A stretch of DNA of 64,000 bases from JAVVHH01 sp963835135 (GTDB taxonomy: Bacteria > Pseudomonadota > Alphaproteobacteria > Acetobacterales > Acetobacteraceae): positions 682,001 through 746,000 of the forward strand of contig CAWIEF010000002.1 of the NCBI GenBank assembly GCA_963835135.1. Direction: 5' to 3'. The notes beneath the pieces were generated by a model. The model was not told where the DNA came from. It ran no database searches and worked only from the letters and a program-made list of their open reading frames with translations. Position numbers and translations under genes: made by a program. This document shows, in pieces, positions 52,750 through 60,096 of this stretch. Each line of letters begins with the position of its first letter. Position 1 is the stretch's first letter.

Positions 52750-54018
52750 TCAGCCCCAGGCAGACGGGGGGACGACTGGTCCACCAGCTGGGGTGAGGGT
52801 GGCCACAGACACATGCGGCCAAGCCAGACCGGTAAAGTTCAGGATGACGAGCTGGGAATATTGGATCTGCGTCGTCGTGAACGTGATGGTGCGCGGGGCG
52901 GTGATGGCGTGCGGTGGTGTGACCATGAAAGTCTGCCCGGGTTGTCCGGTCATCGAGCTGACGCTGGAGAGCTTCAACGCCGCTTGCCCGGGTTGAAAAA
53001 CCGGGACATGCAGGACGTGCTGGACGGTCTCTATCCAAAAGATCGCCTCCATCTGGAAAGCCTGGGCGTTTGGATTGGCGGCAGCGGCGTCGCCGTCGAG
53101 GAACGCGATGTTGTCGGTACCGCCGCCGAAGGTGGGTTGCGGCGGCGGGGCGGGCGGCTTGGGCAAGAGGATCGGCTTGCCCGGATTGGTGGTGATCGAG
53201 ATTTCCGTCGTGCTCAGGATTGTCTGGCCGGCGATCGCATTGCGCAGCACGACGTTCGGATCATCCAACATCGCCTGAGTAATGGTTCCGGCCGCGATCC
53301 ACGGGCCAAGGTTCTGCGGGATGCGGAACGTGGTCGTATTGGTCGCGGTTTGGCTCGGAAACCTGAACTTGGCGCCGTTCGGCAAGAAGTTCGGCGTGAT
53401 GTCGACGCTGGGAATGGTGGGCTTGCCGGCGAAGGTCTTCGACGTGCCCTGCGCATTGATCGTCGTGCCGTGTGGGATCGACGCCATGCGGGAGACGGTG
53501 GGGCCCTCGGCCGGGTCGGTCGTGGACGGGACGGCCATCCACAAGCCGGGTTCGACATGGATGCCGATGCTTTGGCCGGCGGTGGTGACGTCGTTGATCG
53601 TCTGGCGGTACGGGATGCCGTTCAGGAAGGCGTCGGCCTGCACCGCGCCGCGGTTCGGCACCGAGCCGAGGCTGGGCGAGAACGACAGCGTTTCGGCGGT
53701 CAGGTTCAGCTCGAGCACGTTGTCCTTGATCGTGTCGGTCGGCGTGACCGGGAAATGCGTCGGCGTTTGCTGGCTGTTGGGGCGGAAGATGGTGTTGAAT
53801 CCATGCCCCTCCCAGTCGCCAACGAACGCGGCCAGCGGCCCGAGGCTGGGTTGCAGCGCGGCGACCACGATCGGATTGAGCACCGCGGTGCTGCTCACTT
53901 GGCCGAAGCGGAAATTCGCCGGCACCGACTGCGTCGGCACCAGATTGACCTCAGGCAGGACGAGGGTGCCCAGGGCGAACTTCGACAGCGGGATGGTCGC
54001 GTTTGTAAGGTCGCTCAT
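52750..54018 (-). CDS. Conserved protein of unknown function, lipocalin/nitrobindin-like N-terminal motif
   Basis: This 422-residue protein has no signal peptide. Residues about 60-200 contain AFVGDWEGHGFNTIFRPN, LELNLTAETLSFSPSLGSVP, then IGIHVEPGLWMAVPSTTDPA and RMASIPHGTTINAQGTSKTF. The GDWEGxG start and the long beta-rich stretch recall lipocalin/nitrobindin barrels, some of which bind haem; this is inference only. The second half is Pro/Thr-rich beta sequence. ATG 54018 has AAAGGCG upstream. No neighbour hints at its role. Confidence 0.6.
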   Translation of the reverse strand: MSDLTNATIPLSKFALGTLVLPEVNLVPTQSVPANFRFGQVSSTAVLNPIVVAALQPSLGPLAAFVGDWEGHGFNTIFRPNSQQTPTHFPVTPTDTIKDNVLELNLTAETLSFSPSLGSVPNRGAVQADAFLNGIPYRQTINDVTTAGQSIGIHVEPGLWMAVPSTTDPAEGPTVSRMASIPHGTTINAQGTSKTFAGKPTIPSVDITPNFLPNGAKFRFPSQTATNTTTFRIPQNLGPWIAAGTITQAMLDDPNVVLRNAIAGQTILSTTEISITTNPGKPILLPKPPAPPPQPTFGGGTDNIAFLDGDAAAANPNAQAFQMEAIFWIETVQHVLHVPVFQPGQAALKLSSVSSMTGQPGQTFMVTPPHAITAPRTITFTTTQIQYSQLVILNFTGLAWPHVSVATLTPAGGPVVPPSAWG

Positions 54019-54076
54019 TTTGTCGCCTTTCAATTCCGTTCGATACAATATCAAAACGGAATTGCGAATGCAACGA

Positions 54077-55081
54077 TTAGTAACTGTCCGGAGCGATCAT
54101 GTTCTGCGGCCGGTTGCTGAACAGCGCGGCCCGCATGGTCTCGGCCGATTTGATCCGGATGTCCTGGTGGGCTTCCGGCGTCAGGAACGCCGAATGCGGC
54201 GTGATGATCAGCCGCCCGATGGTCCAGTCGGCCCGCTCCCGATAGGCGCGCAGCAGGGCCGGGATCGGTTCGACGGGCGGTTCAACCGGCAGCACGTCCA
54301 GGCCCGCCCCGGCGAGATGGCCGGAGCGCAGCCCGGCTTCGAGCGCGTCCACGTCGATCGCCGTCCCGCGCGCCGTGCTGACCACGACGGCGTTGGCCGG
54401 CAGCAGCGACAGTTGCGCCGCCCCGATCATGCCGGCCGTCTCCGGCGTATGCGGCGTGTGCAGGCTGAGCACGTCCGCGGCCCGCAGCAGGTCCTCCAGC
54501 GAATGGGCCCGGTGCACGCCGATCGCCAGCTCCGCCCCATTCGGGCGATATGGATCGAAGAAGGCCACCCTGAACCCGAGCGCCTTCGCCCGGAGCGCTG
54601 CCGCCGTCCCGATCCGGCCTAGTCCGACGATGCCGAACGTCTGTGCCGAAAGCCGCCGGAGCAGCGGGCTCATGGTCGCGACCCACGGCGCCGGCGGATT
54701 GGCCCGCTGCGCGTCGTGGTGCATCAGCAGCCCGCGCCGCAGTGCCAGCGCCAGCGAGATCGCGTGGTCGGCGACCTCCGTGGTGCCGTAATCCGGCACG
54801 TTGCACACGATGATCCCCCGCGCCGCCGCGGCCGCACGATCGATCCGGTCGTACCCCACGCCCATCCGGACGATCGCCCGCAGGCGCGGGAAGCGGGCGA
54901 TGTCCGCAGCGCCCACCCATTGGCGAAACACCATGAGGCCATCGGCCGCTTCGCAGTCTCCGGCGGAGAGATCGGACAGCAGGACCGTGTCGCGCATGAG
55001 GATGGTGGCGTCGGCCGGAAAGATGCCCCGCTCCTCACGGTCGTCCGGATACATGCGTTCGGGATACAGGATCGTGGTCAT
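54077..55081 (-). CDS. D-isomer 2-hydroxyacid dehydrogenase (phosphoglycerate dehydrogenase-like)
   Basis: This 334-residue enzyme has MGVGYDRIDRAAAAARGIIV, NAD-binding GIVGLGRIGTAAALRAKALG, catalytic Arg in VVSTARGTAIDVDALE, Glu in LDVLPVEPP and His in IITPHSAFLTPEA. The protein reduces or oxidises 2-hydroxyacids; CtbP/glyoxylate reductase-like relatives are close. It is divergent from the ThDP enzyme, with 86 bp between the start codons. Confidence 0.9.
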   Translation of the reverse strand: MTTILYPERMYPDDREERGIFPADATILMRDTVLLSDLSAGDCEAADGLMVFRQWVGAADIARFPRLRAIVRMGVGYDRIDRAAAAARGIIVCNVPDYGTTEVADHAISLALALRRGLLMHHDAQRANPPAPWVATMSPLLRRLSAQTFGIVGLGRIGTAAALRAKALGFRVAFFDPYRPNGAELAIGVHRAHSLEDLLRAADVLSLHTPHTPETAGMIGAAQLSLLPANAVVVSTARGTAIDVDALEAGLRSGHLAGAGLDVLPVEPPVEPIPALLRAYRERADWTIGRLIITPHSAFLTPEAHQDIRIKSAETMRAALFSNRPQNMIAPDSY

Positions 55082-55167
55082 CGGAAGTGGTTAGCCGGTT
55101 CGGTCCGGCCCTTGAAGCCCTCTCGTCCTCGCGCGAAGGTGGACGCTGGTTCGATAGGGTCGGGTTG

Positions 55168-56697
55168 ATGAACGGTGCGGAAAGCCTGGTACACACGTTG
55201 CTGGCCTGCGGGGTCGACACCTGCTTCACGAACCCGGGCACTTCGGAAATGCACTTCGTCGCCGCGCTCGACCGCGTGCCCGGCATGCGTTGCGTGCTCG
55301 GCCTGCAGGAGAACGTCGTCACCGGCGCCGCCGACGGCTACGCGCGCATGCAGGACCGTCCGGCCGCAACCCTGCTGCATTGCGGGCCCGGCCTCGCCAA
55401 CGGCCTGGCCAACCTCCACAACGCCCGCCGCGCCCTCTCGCCGATCGTCAACCTGGTGGGCGACCAGGCGACGCACCATCGCGCGTTCGACGCCCCGCTG
55501 ACGGCCGACACCGAGGGCTGGGCCCGCCCGGTCTCGGTCTGGACCCGCACGGCCCGCGCCGCCACCACCGTGGGTGCGGACGCAGCGGCGTGCGTGCAGG
55601 CGGCAGCCGGCGGTGTCGCCACGTTGATCCTGCCCTCAGACACCTGTTGGGACGATGGAGGCGCGGTCGCCGCGCGCCTGCCCGCCGCTGCGGCGGCCGC
55701 GCCCGCGCCGGACGCGGTCGACAAAGCCGCCCGTATCCTGCGCGCCGGCGGCAATACGATGCTGATCCTGAGCGGCACCGCGTTGCGCGCCGATGGACTG
55801 GCGTTGGCCCAAGGCATCCTCGAGGCGACCGGCGCGCGCATGCTGTCGCAGACGAGCAACGCTAGGGTCGAGCATGGCGCGGGCCGGGTTGCGATCGAGC
55901 GGGTGCCCTACCCGGTCGACCAGGCGATCGCCGCCCTCGCGGGCGTGCAGAACCTGATCCTGGTCGGCGCCAAGGAGCCGGTCGGCTTCTTCGCCTACCC
56001 CGGCAAGCCCGGCCGGATGTATCCGGATGATTGCTCTATCCATGTCCTCGCCCGGCCCGAGCAGGACAGCCGCGCCGCCCTGACCCGGCTTGCCGCCGCA
56101 CTCGGCGTCGAGCCCTCGGGCCACGCCGCGGAACGCACGACCGCCGGCCCGGCACGCGGCGCCGTGGCCCCCGACGCCTTCGCCCGGACCGTGGCCGCGT
56201 TGCTGCCGGAGAACGCGATCGTGGTTGACGAAAGCGTCACGTTCGGCCGGAGCGTCTACTCCGCGTGCGGCACGGCCGCGCCGCATGATTGGCTGCAGCT
56301 GACGGGCGGCGCGATCGGCGACGGCATTCCCTTGGGAACCGGCGCCGCGATCGGTGCGCCTGGCCGCCGGGTCGTCGGACTCCAGGCGGATGGATCGGCC
56401 ATGTATACGCTGCAGGGCTTGTGGACCCAGGCGCGCGAGCGATTGGACGTCACGACGGTGATCCTGTCCAACCGCAGCTACGCCATCCTGCTGGGCGAGT
56501 ATCGCAACGTCGGTGCCAACCCGGGCCGGACGGCAATGGACATGCTCGACCTCTCCAATCCCGACCTCGATTGGGTCCGCCTGGCTGGCGGGATGGGTGT
56601 CGAGGCTGCCCGGGCCGAAACGATGGACGCGTTCGCCGACCTGTTCAGCCAAGCCAACGCCCGTCCCGGGCCATTCGTGATCGAACTCGTCATCTGA
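55168..56697 (+). CDS. Acetolactate synthase large subunit-like ThDP enzyme
   Basis: This 509-residue enzyme has FTNPGTSEMHFVAALDRVPG, the catalytic Glu in LQENVVTGAADGYARMQDRP, a central domain, and the ThDP/Mg motif QADGSAMYTLQGLWTQARER followed by SNRSYAIL. The usual GDG is ADG. This subgroup (often called acetolactate synthase or benzoylformate decarboxylase-like) acts on 2-keto acids and has no small subunit here. ATG 55168 is chosen; the open frame extends 27 codons further up. Confidence 0.88.
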   Translation: MNGAESLVHTLLACGVDTCFTNPGTSEMHFVAALDRVPGMRCVLGLQENVVTGAADGYARMQDRPAATLLHCGPGLANGLANLHNARRALSPIVNLVGDQATHHRAFDAPLTADTEGWARPVSVWTRTARAATTVGADAAACVQAAAGGVATLILPSDTCWDDGGAVAARLPAAAAAAPAPDAVDKAARILRAGGNTMLILSGTALRADGLALAQGILEATGARMLSQTSNARVEHGAGRVAIERVPYPVDQAIAALAGVQNLILVGAKEPVGFFAYPGKPGRMYPDDCSIHVLARPEQDSRAALTRLAAALGVEPSGHAAERTTAGPARGAVAPDAFARTVAALLPENAIVVDESVTFGRSVYSACGTAAPHDWLQLTGGAIGDGIPLGTGAAIGAPGRRVVGLQADGSAMYTLQGLWTQARERLDVTTVILSNRSYAILLGEYRNVGANPGRTAMDMLDLSNPDLDWVRLAGGMGVEAARAETMDAFADLFSQANARPGPFVIELVI

Positions 56698-56702
56698 CGG
56701 AC

Positions 56703-56724
56703 GCCCGGGCCGCGTAGCCCGGGC
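56703..56724. terminator. Hairpin between convergent genes
   Basis: GCCCGGGC occurs twice with a 6-nt spacer (56703-56710 and 56717-56724), a perfect 8-bp stem 5 bp after the ThDP-enzyme stop and 9 bp before the stop of the opposing gene. It could serve both. Confidence 0.55.
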
Positions 56725-56733
56725 CATTCCGCC

Positions 56734-56979
56734 TCAGCCCCAGTGGCCGGGGATGAACCGGCCGAACCGGTCATAGTGGTTTGGTATCCAACGCGCGTAA
56801 CGCGGCCCGTAATAGGGCGGCGGCGCCACCACCACGGGCGGGGGTGCAACCACGACCCGGGGCCCGTAATAGGCCGGGTGCCACCGGCCCCAACGATCCC
56901 ACCAGGCGCGGGCCTCATGTGACGGCAGCAACGCGACGCCAATCAGGCCGAGAGCGAGAGTGAAAAGAAGACTGCGCAC
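56734..56979 (-). CDS. Small exported Tyr/Pro/Trp-rich protein
   Basis: An 81-residue protein has a signal peptide (MRSLLFTLALGLIGVALLPS, ending HEARA) and a mature part dominated by aromatic and Pro residues (WWDRWGRWHPAYYGPRVVVA; PPPYYGPRYARWIPNHYDRF) with a terminal GHWG. GTG 56979 has GGAGG 6 nt upstream. The YXXW pattern resembles small periplasmic or outer-membrane-associated proteins annotated as YXWGXW-type. The role is unknown. Confidence 0.65.
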   Translation of the reverse strand: MRSLLFTLALGLIGVALLPSHEARAWWDRWGRWHPAYYGPRVVVAPPPVVVAPPPYYGPRYARWIPNHYDRFGRFIPGHWG

Positions 56980-57079
56980 GCGATCCTCCAGAGTTCGCCG
57001 GAAACGATCCTTATTACGCGGGTCGATCGCGACGCCCACGCGACGGGATTCGTCACATTCCCTGGAGCGGCGCGTTCTC

Positions 57080-57313
57080 CTACTTCGGCGTGGCGGGTGA
57101 GGCGCCGTCGGCAGTCTTGGGCGCTTGCACCGGGTCACCCTTGGCAGCGCCGCCGGCCGGCGTGTGGCTGTAGTCGAGATAGGCCAAGCTGAGTGCGCGA
57201 AACGGGTTCCCGGCCAGAACCGTGGCCAAGACGAGCGCCAGCACGAACGAGCCGACGATAGCCCAGAGCGTCTCGCGCGAGCCGGATGGGCTGGTAGGGG
57301 AGGGCGGAGCCAT
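57080..57313 (-). CDS. Small single-pass membrane protein
   Basis: This 77-residue protein (MAPPSPTSPSGSRETLWAIV) has one transmembrane helix, WAIVGSFVLALVLATVLAGN, and a hydrophilic Lys/Ala/Pro tail (TPAGGAAKGDPVQAPKTADG). AAAGG lies 8 nt before the ATG at 57313. An in-frame ATG further up would add a few residues. It is divergent from rplK, and I do not recognise the family. Confidence 0.55.
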   Translation of the reverse strand: MAPPSPTSPSGSRETLWAIVGSFVLALVLATVLAGNPFRALSLAYLDYSHTPAGGAAKGDPVQAPKTADGASPATPK

Positions 57314-57377
57314 GTCGATGCCTTTGTCGGAGAGAGCGGGCCTCATATAACGGGAGCGCGTGCTGTTGCAAAAGGGC

Positions 57378-57406
57378 TGGACGAAGTGGCGCGGCTTCGC
57401 TATAGG
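57378..57406 (+). promoter_or_regulatory. Possible promoter of the rplK operon
   Basis: TGGACG (57378-57383) and TATAGG (57401-57406) are 17 bp apart, about 95 bp before the rplK ATG. The match is moderate, but an own promoter is needed because no secE-nusG genes lie upstream. Confidence 0.4.
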
Positions 57407-57501
57407 CCCGCCCTCACCTATTGGAACGCGGGAGACGAGGCTGCCTTTGGCGGTCGCGTCGCTATGACCGTGGTTCCTCTGCCTTTGGAGGGGCTGGGGA
57501 A

Positions 57502-57936
57502 ATGGCAAAGAAGATCGTTGGCTACATCAAGCTGCAGATTCCGGCAGGCAAGGCGAACCCGTCGCCGCCGGTCGGCCCGGCGCTCGGCCAGCGCGGCCTG
57601 AACATCATGGCGTTCGTCAAGGAGTTCAACGCCGTCACGCAAGGCATGGAGCCCGGCATGCCGGTCCCGGTGGTCATCACCGCCTTCGCCGACCGGACCT
57701 TCACCTTCGTGATGAAGACGCCGCCGAACACGTACTTCTTGAAGAAGGCTGCCGGCATCCAGAAGGGCACGACGACCCCGGGCAAGGGTGCTGCGGTCGG
57801 CCGCGTCACAACCGCACAACTGCGCGAGATCGCCGAGACGAAGATGAAGGACATGAACGCCAACGACGTCGAGGCCGCCGTGAGCATGCTGGCTGGTTCG
57901 GCGCGCTCGATGGGCATCACCGTGGTGGAGGGCTGA
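57502..57936 (+). CDS. rplK: 50S ribosomal protein L11
   Basis: This 144-residue L11 of standard length reads MAKKIVGYIKLQIPAGKANP, then SPPVGPALGQRGLNIMAFVK, and has the RNA-binding C-terminus (GTTTPGKGAAVGRVTTAQLR; SMGITVVEG). It binds the GTPase-associated centre of 23S rRNA and is needed for RelA activation. GGGGA precedes the ATG. It is first in the rplK-rplA-rplJ-rplL-rpoB cluster; rplA follows after 3 nt. Confidence 0.98.
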   Translation: MAKKIVGYIKLQIPAGKANPSPPVGPALGQRGLNIMAFVKEFNAVTQGMEPGMPVPVVITAFADRTFTFVMKTPPNTYFLKKAAGIQKGTTTPGKGAAVGRVTTAQLREIAETKMKDMNANDVEAAVSMLAGSARSMGITVVEG

Positions 57937-57939
57937 TCG

Positions 57940-58635
57940 ATGGCGCACGATAAGCGGCTGAACTCGGCCTATACGAGCTTCGACCGGACCAAGAGCTACT
58001 CGCTCGACGAGGCGATCAAGCTGGTCCGGGCCAATGCAAAGGCCAAGTTCGACGAGACAGTCGAGTTCAGCATGAATCTCGGCATCGATCCGCGTCATGC
58101 CGATCAAATGGTCCGTGGCCTCATCAGCCTGCCGAACGGCACCGGCAAGACGCTGCGCGTCGGCGTGTTCGCCCGTAACGTCAAGGCGCAGGAGGCAACC
58201 GACGCCGGAGCCGACGTGGTCGGCGCCGAAGACCTGGCCGAGAAGGTGCAGGCCGGCGACATCGGCTTTGATCGCTGCATCGCGACGCCGGATATGATGG
58301 CGCTCGTCGGCCGGCTCGGGAAGATCCTCGGGCCGCGCGGCCTGATGCCGAACCCGAAGCTCGGGACCGTGACGATGGACGTGAAGGGCGCGGTTCAGGC
58401 GGCCAAGTCCGGCCAGGTCGAGTTCCGCGCCGAGAAGGCCGGGATCGTGCATGCCGGGATCGGCAAGGCCAGCTTCGAGGACGACAAGCTACTGGAGAAC
58501 ATCCGCGCCTTCGTCGACGCTATCCAAAAGGCCAAGCCGACCGGCGCTAAGGGCACCTACGTCAAGAAGGCCGCGGTCAGCTCGACGATGGGCCCGGGCA
58601 TCCGGGTCGACGTGTCGAGCCTGGTCGCCGCCTGA
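57940..58635 (+). CDS. rplA: 50S ribosomal protein L1
   Basis: This 231-residue L1 of standard length has YSLDEAIKLVRANAKAKFDE, FSMNLGIDPRHADQMVRGLI and LGPRGLMPNPKLGTVTMDVK. It binds the mobile L1 stalk of 23S rRNA and, in E. coli, represses its own rplKA mRNA. It starts 3 nt after rplK and is followed by a 275-bp leader before rplJ. Confidence 0.98.
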   Translation: MAHDKRLNSAYTSFDRTKSYSLDEAIKLVRANAKAKFDETVEFSMNLGIDPRHADQMVRGLISLPNGTGKTLRVGVFARNVKAQEATDAGADVVGAEDLAEKVQAGDIGFDRCIATPDMMALVGRLGKILGPRGLMPNPKLGTVTMDVKGAVQAAKSGQVEFRAEKAGIVHAGIGKASFEDDKLLENIRAFVDAIQKAKPTGAKGTYVKKAAVSSTMGPGIRVDVSSLVAA

Positions 58636-58910
58636 GCAATCGGCCGGGCCGCAAGCCCGGCGATACGGTCAGAGCCGGTCCGCCGGGTCTGGCCACCTGT
58701 CCAAGACTGCACGTTTCCTTCGGGATGTAATGGATTTCAGTCCGCGCGCAGGAGACGGGAAGACAGGGTTTCCGGGTCCGTGGTTGGGCTCGGCGGCGCT
58801 GGCTGTTCCGACTTAGAGGACAGGCGAACTGCCGCAGCCCGCAAGGGGTGCGGATGAGCGTAACGGCTCTGCTGCGGTCCAAACGTGGCGGGGCGATCAG
58901 GAGATGGAAC
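58636..58910 (+). other. rplJ leader region (probable L10-L12 binding leader)
   Basis: This 275-bp stretch between rplA and rplJ holds no gene I can support. In most bacteria the corresponding leader is the L10(L12)4 autoregulatory target. Here it has an early hairpin and a GC-rich fold just before AGGAG. The identification rests on position; I cannot fold it by eye with confidence. Confidence 0.4.
58643..58661 (+). terminator. Hairpin after rplA, possible attenuator
   Basis: GCCGGGC and GCCCGGC form a 7-bp stem with a 5-nt loop, starting 7 bp after the rplA stop. No T-run follows. It lies in the 275-bp leader of rplJL, where L10 binding controls expression in other bacteria. Confidence 0.4.
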
Positions 58911-59447
58911 GTGGACCGCACGGAGAAGCACGAGTTCGTGGCTTCGCTGGCATCCGTGTTCGCAGAGACGTCCATGGTCGTGGTCACCCAGAACAAGGGT
59001 TTGACCGTGGCCGAGGTGTCGGATCTGCGACGCAAGATGCGAGCCGGAGGCTCGACCTATAAAGTTGCCAAGAACCGGCTGGCCGTTCTCGCCCTTGATG
59101 GCAGCTCATTCGACGGCATCAAGCCTATGCTGAAGGGTCCGACCGCGCTTGCGTGGTCCAAGGACCCGGTGGCCGTGGCCAAGACCGCCGTCGATTTCGC
59201 CAAGACCAACGAGAAGCTCGTCATCATCGGCGGCGCCCTCGGCACTCAGACGCTCGACGCGGCTGGGGTCAGGGCGCTCGCCGATCTGCCGTCGCTGGAC
59301 ACGTTGCGCGCCAAGTTGGTGGGGATGCTGCAAACCCCCGCCACTCGGATCGCCAGCGTGCTTCAGGCGCCGGCGGGTCAGCTTGCCCGGGTCTTCGCGG
59401 CCTATGCCACTAAGGATGAGACGGAAAGCGACGCCGAAGCGGCGTAA
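58911..59447 (+). CDS. rplJ: 50S ribosomal protein L10
   Basis: This 178-residue L10 reads MDRTEKHEFVASLASVFAET, SMVVVTQNKGLTVAEVSDLR and YKVAKNRLAVLAL, with a C-terminal L12-binding helix. It anchors L7/L12 dimers at the ribosome stalk. GTG 58911 with AGGAG 8 nt before it is chosen over the open frame that continues about 20 codons upstream. Confidence 0.97.
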   Translation: MDRTEKHEFVASLASVFAETSMVVVTQNKGLTVAEVSDLRRKMRAGGSTYKVAKNRLAVLALDGSSFDGIKPMLKGPTALAWSKDPVAVAKTAVDFAKTNEKLVIIGGALGTQTLDAAGVRALADLPSLDTLRAKLVGMLQTPATRIASVLQAPAGQLARVFAAYATKDETESDAEAA

Positions 59448-59528
59448 AGCTGAAAGAGCGTGAGACCGGGCGAGTAGAGGCATCGGTCTTGCATGGACCC
59501 AACCAAGGACTAAGTAAGGACAATCGAA

Positions 59529-59909
59529 ATGGCTGATTTGGCAAAGATGGTGGAAGAACTTTCCACCTTGACCGTCCTCGAGGCTGCTGAACTCTCCAAG
59601 ATGTTGGAAGAGAAGTGGGGCGTTTCGGCTGCCGCGCCGGTGGCGGCTGCCGCTCCGGGCGGACCGGCTGCCCCCGCGGCGGCTCCGGTCGAAGAGCAGA
59701 CCGAGTTCACCGTGATCCTGGCCAAGGCCGGCGACAAGAAGATCAACGTCATCAAGGAGATCCGCACGATCACCGGCCTGGGGCTGAAGGAAGCCAAGGA
59801 CCTGGTCGAGGGCGCTCCGAAGACGGTGAAGGAAGGCGTCAGCAAGGACGAGGCCGCCAAGCTGAAGAAGCAGCTCGAGGAGCAGGGCGCCGCTGTCGAA
59901 GTCAAGTAA
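59529..59909 (+). CDS. rplL: 50S ribosomal protein L7/L12
   Basis: This 126-residue protein has the N-terminal dimer domain (MADLAKMVEELSTLTVLEAA), an Ala/Pro-rich hinge (about 38-55) and the C-terminal factor-binding domain (EFTVILAKAGDKKINVIKEI; LKEAKDLVEGAPKTVKEGVS). It recruits translation factors to the ribosome. It starts 81 bp after rplJ. Confidence 0.98.
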   Translation: MADLAKMVEELSTLTVLEAAELSKMLEEKWGVSAAAPVAAAAPGGPAAPAAAPVEEQTEFTVILAKAGDKKINVIKEIRTITGLGLKEAKDLVEGAPKTVKEGVSKDEAAKLKKQLEEQGAAVEVK

Positions 59910-59963
59910 GATCAGGCTTATGCGGCCGTGTGCCGTGTAGGCCAAGACCAGGACGAGAGAAAC

Positions 59964-59991
59964 GGGTGGAGGTCGGTGCCGACCTCCGCCC
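59964..59991 (+). promoter_or_regulatory. Strong hairpin in the rplL-rpoB gap (attenuator or processing site)
   Basis: GGGTGGAGGTCG and CGACCTCCGCCC pair with one G-U over 12 bp around a GTGC loop. Two smaller stems follow at 60037-60050 and 60059-60074. In E. coli the corresponding gap has a partial terminator and an RNase III site that adjust rpoBC against rplJL; the same role is inferred. Confidence 0.5.
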
Positions 59992-60096
59992 GCACTCCGT
60001 TGCAGCCGGCTCTGCCCGGCACGCAATGAGGGTTCTACCGCAGAGGCGGTGAGTGTGGGGCCGCTGGTGCGGCCGTGATTGAGGTTAGGGGCAGGC

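Noticed and set aside
51298..54120. 940-codon plus-strand open frame over the IlvD/Edd and 422-residue genes
   Set aside because: It has no recognisable domain and is opposite to a dehydratase with intact Fe-S and active-site motifs.
57366..57406. TTGCAA as the -35 box of the rplK promoter
   Set aside because: It is 29 bp from TATAGG, too far; TGGACG at 57378 has the proper 17-bp spacing.
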